Numbered from the stretch's first letter, positions 12,348 through 23,481 are shown. The stretch is DNA of 64,000 bases from Symbiodinium kawagutii (GCA_009767595.1 VSDK01012723.1:48978-112977); one strand, 5' to 3'. Notes: generated by a model not told the origin, from the sequence alone. Program-made: numbers and translations.

Positions 12348-13590
12348 TTGTGTGCACAGCTTGATGAATACTTGAGACATGTTTACACATTTTTGCGCAA
12401 GGAGTTGCAACATGTTTGCATAGCTTGGCATAGATTTTCCATGACTTTTCTTCTGGCTGCACGGAAAAAACCGTACTTGTACTACTTAGCGAAAGAGCGG
12501 GCCGCTGCTTTGCATGCTGTGCTGGCCAGGCAAGACCACCGCTCCCGTGGCGGACGCTCAGATGGACGCTCAGATAGACGCTGGATGCTCAGCAGATTCA
12601 GCAGACGCAGTATGGGGGTCCAAGAAAGGATCTATCAGAAAGACAGAACTACATGGGTGGCACAGTTGGAAGATGCTGGAAGCCAAGAAAACCTGCAGTT
12701 GCCCCTGGTTGGTTTTTGTTTGGTTCCCTCTCAGAAAAAATGTGTTCAACTTGCAGTGAACTTGCTGGAGGTCGTAGCAACTCGAGGAGAAGGAGAAGGA
12801 GCCGAAGTTGAGGCAATGGATTCATATGGATTCAACATGTTTGACACCAGGGAACCACAGGAAACCGCTGAAGTATTGCAGCGCAGGCTAAGACTCGACC
12901 GCCTGAGTGAAGCTTGCCGGGCAATGATACCCTTGGCGCCAATTTCCACCGTACATTGGCTGAGGAATGCACGAGATGATGCATTTGGGATAAATGTTAC
13001 ATCATGTTACATCATTTGCATCATATTATTTTACTGTATTTTGTTATTTATTCAAATATGTGAATATTACATCATTGTATTCCGTTATCAGGTAGCTAAG
13101 CAGCTAGCTGAAAATAGATAGCTTCAAGCTACCTCAAAGCTGAAATTGTCGAACTGGATGGCATGTGCCAAGAAAAGCTGCTGAACTGCCCCACGGCTTG
13201 ACATGTGGCCTGACAGCAACCGGCTGTGCCCACACACGTTTCGAGAGCTGTCGGAAGCAGCATCTTTCTTTGCAGCATCTGAAGTGCAGTGTATGAGTGC
13301 GCAGGACGTGCAAAGGGAAAAGGAGAAAATCACAATCTGAAATAGATATATAGACCTGCAATGGAAAAAATGGAGCTACAATTATCATAAAATGATAGTA
13401 CTGAGTTGCAATGGCATATGCAAATAAGCTCTACGCATATCATGCATCAATATCGGAGATGAGGTTACCAACTTCTATGTTCCTTTTTGACATGTCCTGG
13501 TGCACTTCGAGGATCTTTCAAAGTCACAAATGACGTGATGCGGCATTTTCCAGCCAGAGGAGTTGTTTCCCTGCTGGAGCATGGCATAAG
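12348..13590 (+). CDS. Candidate multi-exon gene region, unknown
   Basis: A 257-codon frame (12348-13121) contains protein-like pieces that follow AG acceptors, such as ETAEVLQRRLRLDRLSEACR after CCACAG|G. Its last third (near 13010-13090) is AT-rich and reads as low-quality hydrophobic sequence, so it is probably intron. Further pieces are LDMWPDSNRLCPHTFRELSE near 13195 and VTNDVMRHFPARGVVSLLEH ending in a stop near 13600. Together they suggest a helical protein read through several exons, but the joins are not secure and no family was recognised. Confidence 0.4.
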
Positions 13591-13599
13591 GGAAACGTG

Positions 13600-14700
13600 A
13601 AAAATTTGGTTGGAATTACTTGATCTTAGTCTCTGGCTGGGAAGGATTTGTCCACAGGGGCAGTGGCACGTTTCAGATTATGTGCAGTGGAGGCAGTGGA
13701 GGGTTAAAAACAATGCAGATTGCAGATCCAGATATGGAAAGATGATGAAACATGTGGAAACCCTGGGGGCCAGGGACATCCTGGTGGCCAGGCGCAACGA
13801 GCAAAAGATGAGCTCCGGGCCAAGGACCAGGGAACAGGGAGAGACAGACATGTCAGTGGGCCACTGTGGTGTACATTCTCTGCAATGAGTGCATGATAGG
13901 CATGCCATGGCATGCCATCAGACTGTCCACTTCAGTGCTTCAGGATGCCTAAGGTGGATCAAACATGTGCCGTTCCGAACGTTTCGGCAACATTGTGAAA
14001 TCTATATCAGATGTTGCTAATGGTGACGACAACGATGGTGATGATGATGATGATGATGATGGTGATGATGGTGCAGACGACGGAGTAATTCGAGAGTCTT
14101 TGGCAACCACATAACTCAGGGCCAAATTGTAGCTTGAAGCACTTGGAAGATGTGGAAGCATAGCAGCAGCTTTTGCCCATTGCTGCGTGTTTGTCATAGC
14201 CCATTCCATGGCCAGTCGCACATGATACCCACGATGATGCATTCATTTGTCGAGTAGGTTGCACAACGTTGCTGGTTTGAATCTATTAATGAGTGCGGCC
14301 GACATCAACAGCATAAATTGGAACAGTTATGGATCCTTTCCGTGGCAACTTATGTGCGCGCCTGCATTGTCACTTCCCTGCATCCCATCGCCATGCCTTG
14401 AGCTGTTTCCGCAGCTGAATTTTTGGTTTATTTTGTAGTCAACATGAACGCGTGTGAGACAACTGAACCACCAACCAGCTGTTGCCAGCGGAGGCGCGAT
14501 CCGGACCGACCCGGGCTGATGGGTGATCCGGCTGATGCTGACCCGTGGTACGTGGCGATATGTGGTGACGAACAGCTACGCATTCTGGGACAGTTCTTCA
14601 TTCTCAGAGTGTCCATGAATTTCCGCTCAACTCATGGGCTCACTTCAGCTTGATCAACGCATGTTGTCAACTTTCTATCTACTCCTTTGATCGTATTTTA
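13600..14700. other. Uncertain stretch with a GATGAT repeat
   Basis: A short GAT/GGT trinucleotide run lies at 14030-14075. A frame near 14423-14653 contains DADPWYVAICGDEQLRILG and may be an exon of the gene that ends at 14933, but its boundaries are not fixed. Confidence 0.35.
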
Positions 14701-14711
14701 TCATTCTGCAG

Positions 14712-14933
14712 GTCATTTTAGCATATCTTGGCATATCTCGGCTTGAAGCGGAACCATTTCCGCTTGATTTCCGAGATGTTGAAGAAACGGGCTGCACGGC
14801 TCCAGCATCGCTTCCGCAGCTTGGCTCCAGCACGGCGCTCGGGACCTTCACCGAGGTTTCCAGGATTTGCCCAACTCGTTTCTTGGAAGACGCCAAGCTG
14901 AAACTAAGAAAGAGAGCGTTTCAAGAGAGCTGA
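14712..14933 (+). CDS. Terminal exon of an unknown gene
   Basis: After TTCTGCAG|G, 74 codons stay open to TGA at 14931. The peptide has good composition: VILAYLGISRLEAEPFPLDF, then VEETGCTAPASLPQLG, ending FLEDAKLKLRKRAFQES. There is no internal Met start, so earlier exons are needed. It ends 260 bp before the start of the GST-WHEP gene in the same orientation. No family was recognised. Confidence 0.55.
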   Translation, partial: VILAYLGISRLEAEPFPLDFRDVEETGCTAPASLPQLGSSTALGTFTEVSRICPTRFLEDAKLKLRKRAFQES

Positions 14934-15182
14934 AAACACCAAGACCTACACACTTATCCAAAGATGTCCAAAGCTACTCGTAGTTTGATGAACATAATTG
15001 CACCTTGCCTATTTAGGCGTAGTGAATTGTGAAGTGACCGTCCTTGGAGTTCAAACTCGAAACGTATCTGCGATCTTCTTGAATGTCCATTCTACGTTTT
15101 GGGGGAATTGCAACCACGGATGACCACGGTTCATTCCCGTTCCTATGTTCCTATAGCCAGGGGCCAGCTGCTTGCGTTCATC

Positions 15183-15184
15183 AG
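15183..15184 (+). promoter_or_regulatory. Possible spliced-leader acceptor of the GST-WHEP gene
   Basis: The AG of TTCATCAG|GATCCC lies 9 bp before the ATG. Dinoflagellate mRNAs receive a trans-spliced leader, so the last AG before the start codon is a candidate acceptor. This is inferred from position only. Confidence 0.35.
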
Positions 15185-15193
15185 GATCCCGTT

Positions 15194-18100
15194 ATGGCGC
15201 CTCTGGAGATTGGCACTCTTTACTATGTGGAGGAGGCAATCTACAAAGCCGAGAAGGCCAAAACATGTGCTGCTGGATGGCAGTTTTCACCCTGACCTCG
15301 GCTGAGCTGAATTCTTGGTTTCAAGAAGCCCTGTACAGGCATTGATCACTGCAAAATTTGCCGGCATATCCATGCCCACGAAGAAGTTTGACCCGCAGAA
15401 GGACACCACTTCCCACATTACTTGGCAACATAGAAAGCATTTTTTCCAAAAGCACTGCCAGGATGCAAAGAAGCCAGACTTTATTGAACGCAACCCTACT
15501 GGCAAAGCATCTTGGATGCCTTGGGCCATGTGCACAGACATTGCCAAGCATTCAAGAAGTGCTTGAATTGACCTATAGGGAATTCATGGGCATTCTGCTG
15601 TTCGACAAGCTTGCAGACAGCTGTGTTGAGCGACAAATCAGCAGCTACAGCAGCTACAGAATTCAGGTGCCATACTTGGAGACTCCCCTAGGGTGCATTT
15701 TCACCTCCAACGCCGTGGCAAGGCCCTGTTTTTTTCAGTTGAAGGCTTCATTTGCTATGCACTTTTATGCAGTTTTGCTTTGAGGCCTTTCATGTTAACA
15801 ATGTTTGGTAATGCAATTGACTTCTTGTCATTGGTGCAAAAGGCTCTGCTTTTTAAAGGAAAATCCACCGCTGTCGCGTTCCTTTCATTACTGCGCTTGT
15901 CATTCATTATGTGTTTTTCATTTGAATCAAAAGGCTTGTAAAGAAATGTATATAGCCTTCGGAGGTCATATTTGAATTGGCAAGGCTGTACTGTCCTCTG
16001 CTGCAAGGCGGAGCAAGGCACTTTATAAATCACCTGATATTTTATCTTAATAAATCATTTGATCCTTTATGATCCTTTTGAACTTCTTGAAGGCTTGCAT
16101 CATCACACAATTGTTTCAAAAGAAAACGTGGCTTTGGCGCTAGATCCACGCTAGTGCCACGCTGGCAAAACCTTCAGCGTAAACGCTTTGCCTGTACAGA
16201 CCTTGCCTTCTTTACAGCAACAAGAAATAGGCAAAAAAGAATTGCAAATGAACAGAAACCATCAGGAACAAGCACCAACAGGCCCGTTCTAGTTGCATTC
16301 CAAGAAATCTACACGAAAGTGACTTGCAACACATAAATTGCTGACATTCAGAAGGCCAAGCCACCTGGAAGTACAAATTATCACAGTTTTCAGTCAAAGT
16401 TCCAAGTTGCTTCTCCAAAGTTGATCAAGCAAGGGTTGGTGAATGGGAATGTCTGGAAGCATCAAAAAATTCAAAGCCTCCGTAGTTCATCATAGTTTCA
16501 TTTCTTCGGCTTTTCTTTAAAAGGAACTTGTACATTGATGTTGCACCAACCTCGCCCAGATACGTTGCCCGGTGCCGCTCCGACTTGTCGCTCTATGGTT
16601 CCAGCTTCAACGAGGAAGGTGACATCGACGTTTGGTTGGAGTTTGCTTTGCACGAGGCCGGCGGAAGGAGTGACGAAATGGACACGATGCTTGGAGGACC
16701 ATTTCTGAGAAAAGCTTCAGAACATTTTAGGGCCGGGCCAGTCATTTTCCATTTGCTGTGAGCCTGGCACAGCAAGCAGTGCTAACAGGTGGAGATTCCG
16801 CTGATGACCTGGGTATATCCTGTCCTGGGTATGATGGAGGAGGTGCCATCAGCCATCAAGGATGCGCAGGCCCGTCCGGAAGACCCGAAGGATGGAGGTG
16901 GCTGACACTGGCCCACTCATCCGCATGTCCAATATGCACAATGTGCAAAATGGGCATCATGGGCACCCGTAGAAACAGATGGCCTCCATTTTTTGGATGC
17001 AAGAAGGTTGACTAATATCATTGAATATTTGAATTGTTGTGACAACTTTGCTCCCAAGTCCTGATTGGACATTTTTTGGTGAGACATTGTACTGTTGCTG
17101 CACTTCAGTTTTTTGAGTTCGAACTCTTCAACATGTTGGCAACTGCATTGTCTTTTGGGAATCGGTTGCAGTTCTGAACTGCAGTGACCGTGACAGGAAG
17201 ATGTCAAGAAAGCTTTGAAGGTGACTTGGTCGGGTGGAGGATGCATGAGTATGCCAAGATGGGCTCAATATAGTTGGACAGGACGCAAAAGCGACAAAAA
17301 GGTACCAGAGCTGCCCGAATTCAGTTTCAGAATCAGTTCAAAGCTTGTTAATTGAAGAGGCTGCATCAGTACTCTGTGCGGATTGTGCCGCTTGAACTCA
17401 GGAAATGGAGGAGCAGCTAGCAAAGTCCGAGTTTTTGATAGGTAGTTCTGTGACCTTGGCGGACATTGTTCTCGCGCTTCGGCTGCATGGAAGGTCATTT
17501 CAGGACTCGCTTACTTTTGAATGCTTGATGGATTTATATATGATTTTTGTTTGTTATTTCTAGCTATTTTGTCAAAATTGATCGTGGCCAAGGGCTTTAT
17601 GATGTTTTATGCTTGTCTCATGACTGAATTGTGTCAAAGGTGTGCGCGCTGAAAGAAGGCTTTAAGAGGGTCTTCGATCCAAATTTTAGAAAGCCCTTTC
17701 CTAAGACGTGCCAATGGTGCCTTGGCTTCACTGCTTTGGCTGCGTGCTTGCTGCTCATGACAGCTTGCTTCAGTGAGAATGGGGAAGCTGCTAGCTGAGA
17801 CCAGCAAAGATAGACATGTGCAGGTTTGAGAAGTGCTGCAAAATGCCGCAGTTCAAAAGTATCCTGGGAGATGTGTGCCTTGGGCTTTTAGTCATGTCAC
17901 ATCATTTAACAATTTCCAGCTGCACTGTTGGCATCGCATGTGGGACAAACATCATGAAACATCACGAGACCTTGAGGAAGTTGTGCGCTACGCCTGAGAA
18001 ACCGCGGGCCCTATTGCCAGCTTTCGTTCCCAATCCGCGGGAAAAGGCGGGCTGCCCATGGTGCTGGAAACGCTGGGAGAGTGAACCCTGTTGCTTCTTT

Positions 18101-20560
18101 CCTGCTTAGGCAAAGGGCTCCCCAAAAGCAGAAGGCAAGAAGGCTGAACCGGCAGACAAAAAGTCGGAGAAGAAGCCAGATTCTTTCATGCACTTACATA
18201 CACTCAGGTAGTTTGGAAAACTGCCCTTGAGCAGGGTCAATGCACGTATTTTTGCCGGCCGCTGCAATGTCACCAAGGAAAAGTCTCCCAAGCCGGAGCC
18301 AAAGGCAGCCCCCAAAGCCGAAGCAAAGGCAGCGCCAGCGCCAGCCATGGCCAATGGAGGCGATCTCGATGCACAGATTGCAGCCCTTGGCAACTCGGAG
18401 TGCAAAGAAAGTGGGGAAAAGAGAGAGAGAGAGAGACAGAGGGAGAGAGAAAGAGGAGAGAGAGAGAGAGAGGGGAGAGAGAAGATAGAAATGACGGAAG
18501 CACCATGAAGCACCACCCGCAAGGGCAGAGTCGCTGCATGACCCTACTTGGCATGACAGATCATGACTGCACACGTCCTGCGGATACCTTGTTCAATTGG
18601 CTCCAAGTTCTGTCACTCTAAGTAACGTATGGGCGAAGCTAACTTGGACCATGTATTGAACCTGAAGCATTGCATGGCATTGGAGTATGAAATGTGCTGT
18701 GTCAGCTGGCTGAAATTGACTGACAGGTGGCCTAGGGGAGTTCTACAGACTTGGTCCTTGGGTTATTGAGATTGAACATGATTGAGCAATTTGCCAAATT
18801 CGCCACTGCTTTCCCGTCCACTGCACAATTGCAACATATTTCGAACATGGAAAAGCGACTTGGATCAGCGCACAAGGCGATCAGATTCGTGCCAAGAAGG
18901 AAGAGCTGAAGGCTGGAGGTCTTAGTGGAAAGAAGTGCGGCGCTCATCCAGAGGCCTAGAGCTGTGCAAGTTCAGGGCATCGTTTTCGGTTGACGGGGCG
19001 ACGGTTGTAGAGCATTGGTTCTCGACGCATAATCGAGCAAAAACAAATTGCATAACTGCTGGTTGTAGCATTATGCCATACTTTCACGGTCCTGCACGGG
19101 CAAGCAAGGGCTGTATGTGAGACTGTTAATTCCATATGTTCTCATTGTTCTCATCGACAGCTAGTCAGGAAGATGCTTTTTGGAAGGATTTGCTAAGTAT
19201 TGCAAAGATGGCAGGCAAAGCATTTGAAAAGTAGGGTAGGACCAATGCATCGTGCAGCTACACGCAATCCATCGCAATCCATCGCAATCCCTTGGGCCCT
19301 TGGGATTTTGAATTCAGTGACCTTTCCAAACCCATCGATGGCAGGTCAAAGAGATGGTTGACAAGCTGTTGGAACTGAAGAACAGCAAGAGCCAAGGCCC
19401 ACCAGCGGAGCCAAAGGCAGCCCCCAAGGCAGAAGCAAAGGCAGCGCCAGCGCCAGCCATGGCCAACGGAGGCGATTTGGATTCACAGATTGCTGCCCTT
19501 GGCGACTTGGAATGCAAGAACTCTACGAAAATACATCAGGAACTTCTCAGATTTGTAGATTTTGTAGCCTCCGATTGTTTTGATCATGTTTAAGATGTTT
19601 AAGCTATTTAGTTTCTCATTTTACATTGAGACATTTAGACCCGTAGCAAAACACAGGCCTGCTGAGTAACTTTGTTCGACAACGTGTCCAAAGTAGCTTT
19701 ATCTATTTTTGATCGTTGTTGGTTGTCAACGTGCGCATGTTCCCACTAGAGGTAAAGGTTTCTTGGCTCATGTTTCACTGGCAGAGAGGATGTCATGAAT
19801 AGAATTTTTCTTGTAGACTTTGCACTGGCGTGTTGTGTTGAACCATCTTGTCCTTTTTTGCGCAAGTTCAGCGCCAGAAGGGGACTGGGGATGTGGGACA
19901 GCCTGATGGCACACAGACAGGTAACCAGATTCGTGCCAAGAAGGAAGAGCTGAAGGCTGGAGGTCTTAGTGGAAAGAAGTGCGACGCTCATCCAGAGGCC
20001 TAGAGCTGTGCAAGTTCAGGGCATCGTTTTCGGTTGACGGGGCGACGGTTGTAGAGCATTGGTTCTTGACACATTTTTTTCCAAAGCGCAATGCAGTACC
20101 CTAGGGGCATCCACATGACAGCAGTGAAAACACCCAATCCGTTGATCATTCCAATTTGGGGTTCTTGACACATGGTCAAGCAAAAACAAATTTCATAACT
20201 CGAGGTTTTGGCAAAATTATGCAATACTTTCACGGTCCTGCAAGGGCATGCAAGGGCTGAATGTGAGACTTTTGCTGCAAGGGCTGAATGTGAGACTTTT
20301 GCTCCTGATTACAAGTTTTCCTTGTTCTCATCGACAGCTAGTCAGGAAGATACTTTGGAAGGATTTGCTAGGCTTAGGATTGGAAGATTGGAAAGACGGC
20401 GGGCAAAGCATTTGAAAAGTAGGATGGCACGTGGTGGGACCGAGAAATTGTGCAGCTACACGCAATCCATCGCAATCCCTTAGGACAAATTTTCCAAAGC
20501 CACCGATGGCAGGTCAAAGAGATGGTCGATAAGCTTTTGGAACTGAAGAGCAGCAAATAG
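15194..20560 (+). CDS. GST-fold protein with two C-terminal WHEP-TRS domains
   Basis: Sixteen exons (15194-15256, 15339-15401, 15462-15506, 15667-15722, 16560-16656, 16789-16869, 17197-17220, 17402-17473, 17640-17716, 17824-17872, 18110-18178, 18278-18389, 18877-18953, 19345-19501, 19921-19997, 20513-20560) join in phase to 388 residues. Residues 1-209 match, in order, the eEF1B-gamma/aminoacyl-tRNA-synthetase class of GST fold: GTLYYVEEAIYKAEK|ALIT, NPTGK|VPYLE, SNAVARYVAR, TWVYPVLGMM, FLIGSSVTLADIVL, FDPNFRKPFPKT and PQFKSILGD. Residues 210-262 are a Lys/Ala/Pro linker. Two WHEP-TRS helical hairpins follow (about 263-310 and 341-388: QIRAKKEELKAGG ... VKEMVDKLLELK), then TAG. WHEP domains bind tRNA or protein partners in synthetases, and GST folds of this class assemble multisynthetase or elongation complexes. 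No catalytic synthetase domain or eEF1G C-terminal domain is present. A cytosolic role as a synthetase or elongation-complex accessory factor is inferred. Donors: 10 GC, 3 GT, 2 GA. The least certain joins are exons 2/3 and 11/12 (GA donors). Confidence 0.92.
18418..18485. repeat. GA-rich microsatellite in a GST-WHEP intron
   Basis: Purine run of GA/GAGA units just after the GC donor of exon 12. It creates long Arg/Glu and Ser/Leu frames that are not genes. Confidence 0.95.
20061..20173. mobile_element. Small MITE-like insertion in the duplicated intron
   Basis: The 14-mer GGTTCTTGACACAT occurs at 20061-20074 and 20160-20173 and flanks about 85 bp that are absent from the paralogous intron at about 19017. 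The inner ends carry a short inverted repeat (CCAAA near the left end, TTTGG at the right end). The paralogue has a single, slightly diverged copy of the flank. It is too small to encode anything. Confidence 0.55.
20250..20303. repeat. 27-bp tandem duplication in the same intron
   Basis: The unit TGCAAGGGCTGAATGTGAGA plus seven bases is present twice in a row. The matching intron upstream (19100-19125) has one copy. Confidence 0.85.
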
Positions 20561-20713
20561 TTGGCCGGAAACGGCATCACAGATCGCAAACTGCGAAGCT
20601 GAAAGAAGCGGAATTGCCACCCAAGCTGCTGACTGGCATGGACGTCATGTATCTTCATGTGGTCTTGATTCAGATGCATGCGATGCCTTGACCGGTAAAA
20701 TCCGGAGTCCTCA

Positions 20714-21180
20714 ATGATTTTGCTGCGATTGGTCAGGTGCCAGGATCCATGGCGAAAGCTTGTGGCACCAATTTGTGCCTTTTTGCTGCTTGTAGCTATC
20801 GTGGTTGCGGTGGTCTTCGCCGTGGTGCATAATTCTGGAGGCTCAGATCTTTGCCACAACCCTGTACAACGATCATTTTTCAAGAAACATTACGCAAAAG
20901 GATACTACCGTGTTGCAACGACTGATGGTCACTCTTAATTCCGGATTCTGCCTGTTGTTGTTACATCAACCATGATGAATTTCGAAGACAACCACACGCG
21001 CAGTTCTTTTAAGAGGGGAGTCAGTACATGTGCACGTGTGAGTGCCATTGATTCCACTTTGGAATGTGCACAGGTGCAGTCCCATCTCCTTCGCCGCCGG
21101 CACCACCGCTGGACAGCGTCCCTTTCCGTGGAATAGCCTATGCACCGCCCCTTGGTCAGCATGAGGACTTATATGCAAGA
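20714..21180 (+). CDS. Start of a single-pass membrane protein (partial)
   Basis: Exon 20714-20840 starts MILLRLVRCQDPWRKL, followed by a strong membrane segment of about 22 residues (APICAFLLLVAIVVAVVFAV) and HNSGG. A GC donor joins in phase to exon 21074 (TGCACAG|GT): AVPSPSPPAPPLDSVPF and RGIAYAPPLGQHEDL, open to about 21180. A short basic N-terminus, one membrane segment and a Pro/Ser stem suggest a type II anchor with an external catalytic or binding domain. The RGIAYAPP block resembles openings of some secreted glycosyl-hydrolase folds, but I cannot assign a family. The 3' end is unknown. It begins 154 bp after the GST-WHEP stop codon. Confidence 0.6.
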
Positions 21181-22109
21181 TGTAACAGTCGGCAACTATT
21201 GAACCTATTGTGTTCAGAACTATGTGATGAGTGATGGTATCAATGAAAGCTGTCCAGCTTCACATGAACCTCATTATGACGCAAATCAACCATGTGCACG
21301 TCGGCAGTGTAGGCGGGAACAGAAGAACCCCATGTTTGAACTTGTCCGGCTTTTTAGAAGATCAAAGTAGCCAATTCCAAGAATGGACGCCTGCTGGTTG
21401 ACTGTTTCATTGTTTCAGGATTGCACACAAGTGAGCTGTAAGATGCTGTAAGACTAGGCTTCCTTTGTTTGCGTGAGGTGGTTAAAGTTATAACCATCTG
21501 TGTCCACTGAGAAAGCATCCGCTTGCACTGCAAGTCTCCCAACGCCTTCCCCAACTCTTAGGCTGCCATGTGCCACTGGAACCTGCAAAGAACAGCTCCC
21601 AAACGATGACGTCATGCAGCGTCTTGCCCTGATATGCCCAACTCAGACACAGGATGCCGCAGATGCGTAGGAAATCACCAGATGAGTTTCATGCATTACC
21701 AGCACTCCTGGGAGTTAGCCCTTTCCATGTGCATCTGAGGCCAATGATAATGTTGCATAACTTTGACTTTTGTCAGTTTGCCTTCTGTGAGAACATGTGT
21801 GTATGTGTGTGTATGCGCTTGAATGCATTTGTGTGTGTGAGTGCATGTGTGTATGCTGCTGTGGGTGGCAGCATTTTGGAGCTGACGACTTGTCATGATA
21901 TGGCTAGAAAAACTAGGTTGTAATGAGTGTAGAGGTTACGGATTTTAGCTATGGAATTTTGTATTGGGTGTAGTTGCGTCTTTGGCTTCCACACTGTCAT
22001 ATTTTGATAAGTTGTATTTTATGTCCGAGATGTAAGATAGATACAGTAGATAGATTCCTTTTCTTCAGCATCAGTTTTATGAAGTCATGTTTGCAATGTT
22101 TTTGCCAAA

Positions 22110-22304
22110 GTGGCTGAAGAGATGAAGCCCATTAAGATAGTCATATCAGCTAAGCTTTACAAACTAAGGTCCACTAGTGATATGGATGATGCTTCAACCA
22201 GGGCTTGGGTAGCGGCGAACGTTCGCTCACCAGGATTGGCTATCAAAAGCAATGGGGCACAGAGGGTCGCAATGACCTTGGCGTCATCAAGAGACTGGGT
22301 TTGA
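22110..22304 (+). CDS. Weak candidate exon, unknown
   Basis: A 64-codon frame from ATG contains KIVISAKLYKLRSTSDMDD. An AG acceptor near 22199 would isolate AWVAANVRSP. It may belong to the membrane-protein gene. Evidence is limited to coding character. Confidence 0.25.
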   Translation: MAEEMKPIKIVISAKLYKLRSTSDMDDASTRAWVAANVRSPGLAIKSNGAQRVAMTLASSRDWV

Positions 22305-23370
22305 GACTGAGAGCTGCAGCACAACAATTCTCATGTCAACAAGTTATGTAAATTATGCAGTCCTTGGTGAAGTCACCTGCCAGGTGGCAACTCAATTCGT
22401 CTCTACCATTCCTTTGGGCGTGGTCCAAACACCAACCACCGTGTCTTGACCCAATTGCGGTAAGGGATACTGATGGCCCAAAGGGGTAGTTAGTTGGGTG
22501 TTGAGATTTGTTGCTCCTTGCTCTCTTCAAGTCCTCAAAGTCACTTAGCAAGGACGATGCGGAATAGGTACCTTAAAGACTGGCTCTGAGTGTCATGTGG
22601 AATTGCTGCTACACATCTAATTACGCAAGCTCTTGCATCAATTCTGGAGATGTGAAGATGTACAGTGTCTGATGGTGAAGGCTCACCCAGGCTGAGTAGT
22701 GCACCAAGCAAAACCCATACCCAAAGTAACCCGAATGATCGAAATTCGGAAGGCCGAGACAGGGAGAACATGTTTGCTCAGCTGCATTTTGCATGTTGCA
22801 TGTGTGCTTAGTGATTTCGTTTTGATTGGATCCTTTGGATCCTACCTATGGCCAACGAGCAGATCCCAATAAGAGCCTTTTGTTCACTGCTGCCAGGTAG
22901 TTTTTTGGATGCTGCACATGACCAGGGCAGCCCGGCAAAGCTAAGTTTCATTTTTTCAGCATGTCCTGGGTCGGCGGGCAGTTGCCAGTACGTCAGGCGG
23001 TCATTTGTAGATTTTGTGGTTCATGTAGCCAAAATTGCATCAGGCATAAGGACGCAGACCAGAGGTTATCAAGAAACTAGTTTTTCTTGTACCGAGGCTT
23101 GAGAGTACTCCCTGGTGTTGATGCTTTTCAGCAATCGGAGGTTGCCGTTAAAGAATGTTAAAAACCCGAATAAATATGAATTAATTGGTAAATGTCCAAA
23201 CCATTCCACTCTTGCCAGACTTGATACCACAGACACAACAAACACACTTGGAGTATCTTGGAGCATCTTGGAATACACACTTGGAGTAATTGCCTGGGAG
23301 CTTCAAACATTGGTTCGTGCTCATGGCGCTCTGAGTGCTGTGGTTTGTGTCCCGACCAGCGCTGCACAAG

Positions 23371-23481
23371 GATTCAGACTTGGCCATCCACAATTGCACA
23401 GACTTCGACTGCTACGAAACAGTCAAAGAGGTTGCAAGGGACGTGTGCAAAGATGCTGATCTCTTCCATCAGCTTTGTTAG
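23371..23481 (+). CDS. Candidate Cys-rich exon
   Basis: After CACAAG|G the frame reads DSDLAIHNCTDFDCYETVKE then VARDVCKDADLFHQL and reaches TAG. Four or five Cys and an N-glycosylation-type NCT fit an extracytosolic segment, perhaps of the membrane protein starting at 20714. No donor was fixed. Confidence 0.45.
   Translation, partial: DSDLAIHNCTDFDCYETVKEVARDVCKDADLFHQLC

Larger units (their letters stand above)
18278..20560 (+). repeat. Tandem duplication of a WHEP exon-intron unit (about 1.1 kb)
   Basis: The linker segment EPKAAPKAEAKAAPAPAMAN with the following NGGDLD(A/S)QIAAL occurs in exon 18278-18389 and again in 19345-19501. The exon QIRAKKEELKAGGLSGKKC is present at 18877-18953 and 19921-19997 (both 77 nt). 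VKEMVDKLLELK is present at 19345 and 20513. Intron sequence is duplicated too: the stretch starting GCCTAGAGCTGTGCAAG at 18954 recurs at 19998, and TCATCGACAGCTAGTCAGG near 19152 recurs near 20327. Spacing is 1044-1168 bp. Confidence 0.95.

Noticed and set aside
11800..12462. 220-codon minus frame with Arg/Glu/Lys-rich middle
   Set aside because: The middle is a purine-pyrimidine biased low-complexity tract; only the flank at 11680-11890 has protein-like content and is listed with low confidence.
18110..18207. Linker exon ending at the GT donor CTCAG|GTAG (18208) with an acceptor at 18233
   Set aside because: That intron would be only about 26 nt. A GA donor after AAGCCA with an acceptor at 18277 gives a normal-length intron and keeps the phase.
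18106..18574. Ser/Leu-rich minus frames of 94-138 codons
   Set aside because: Antisense of the WHEP linker exon and its GA microsatellite.
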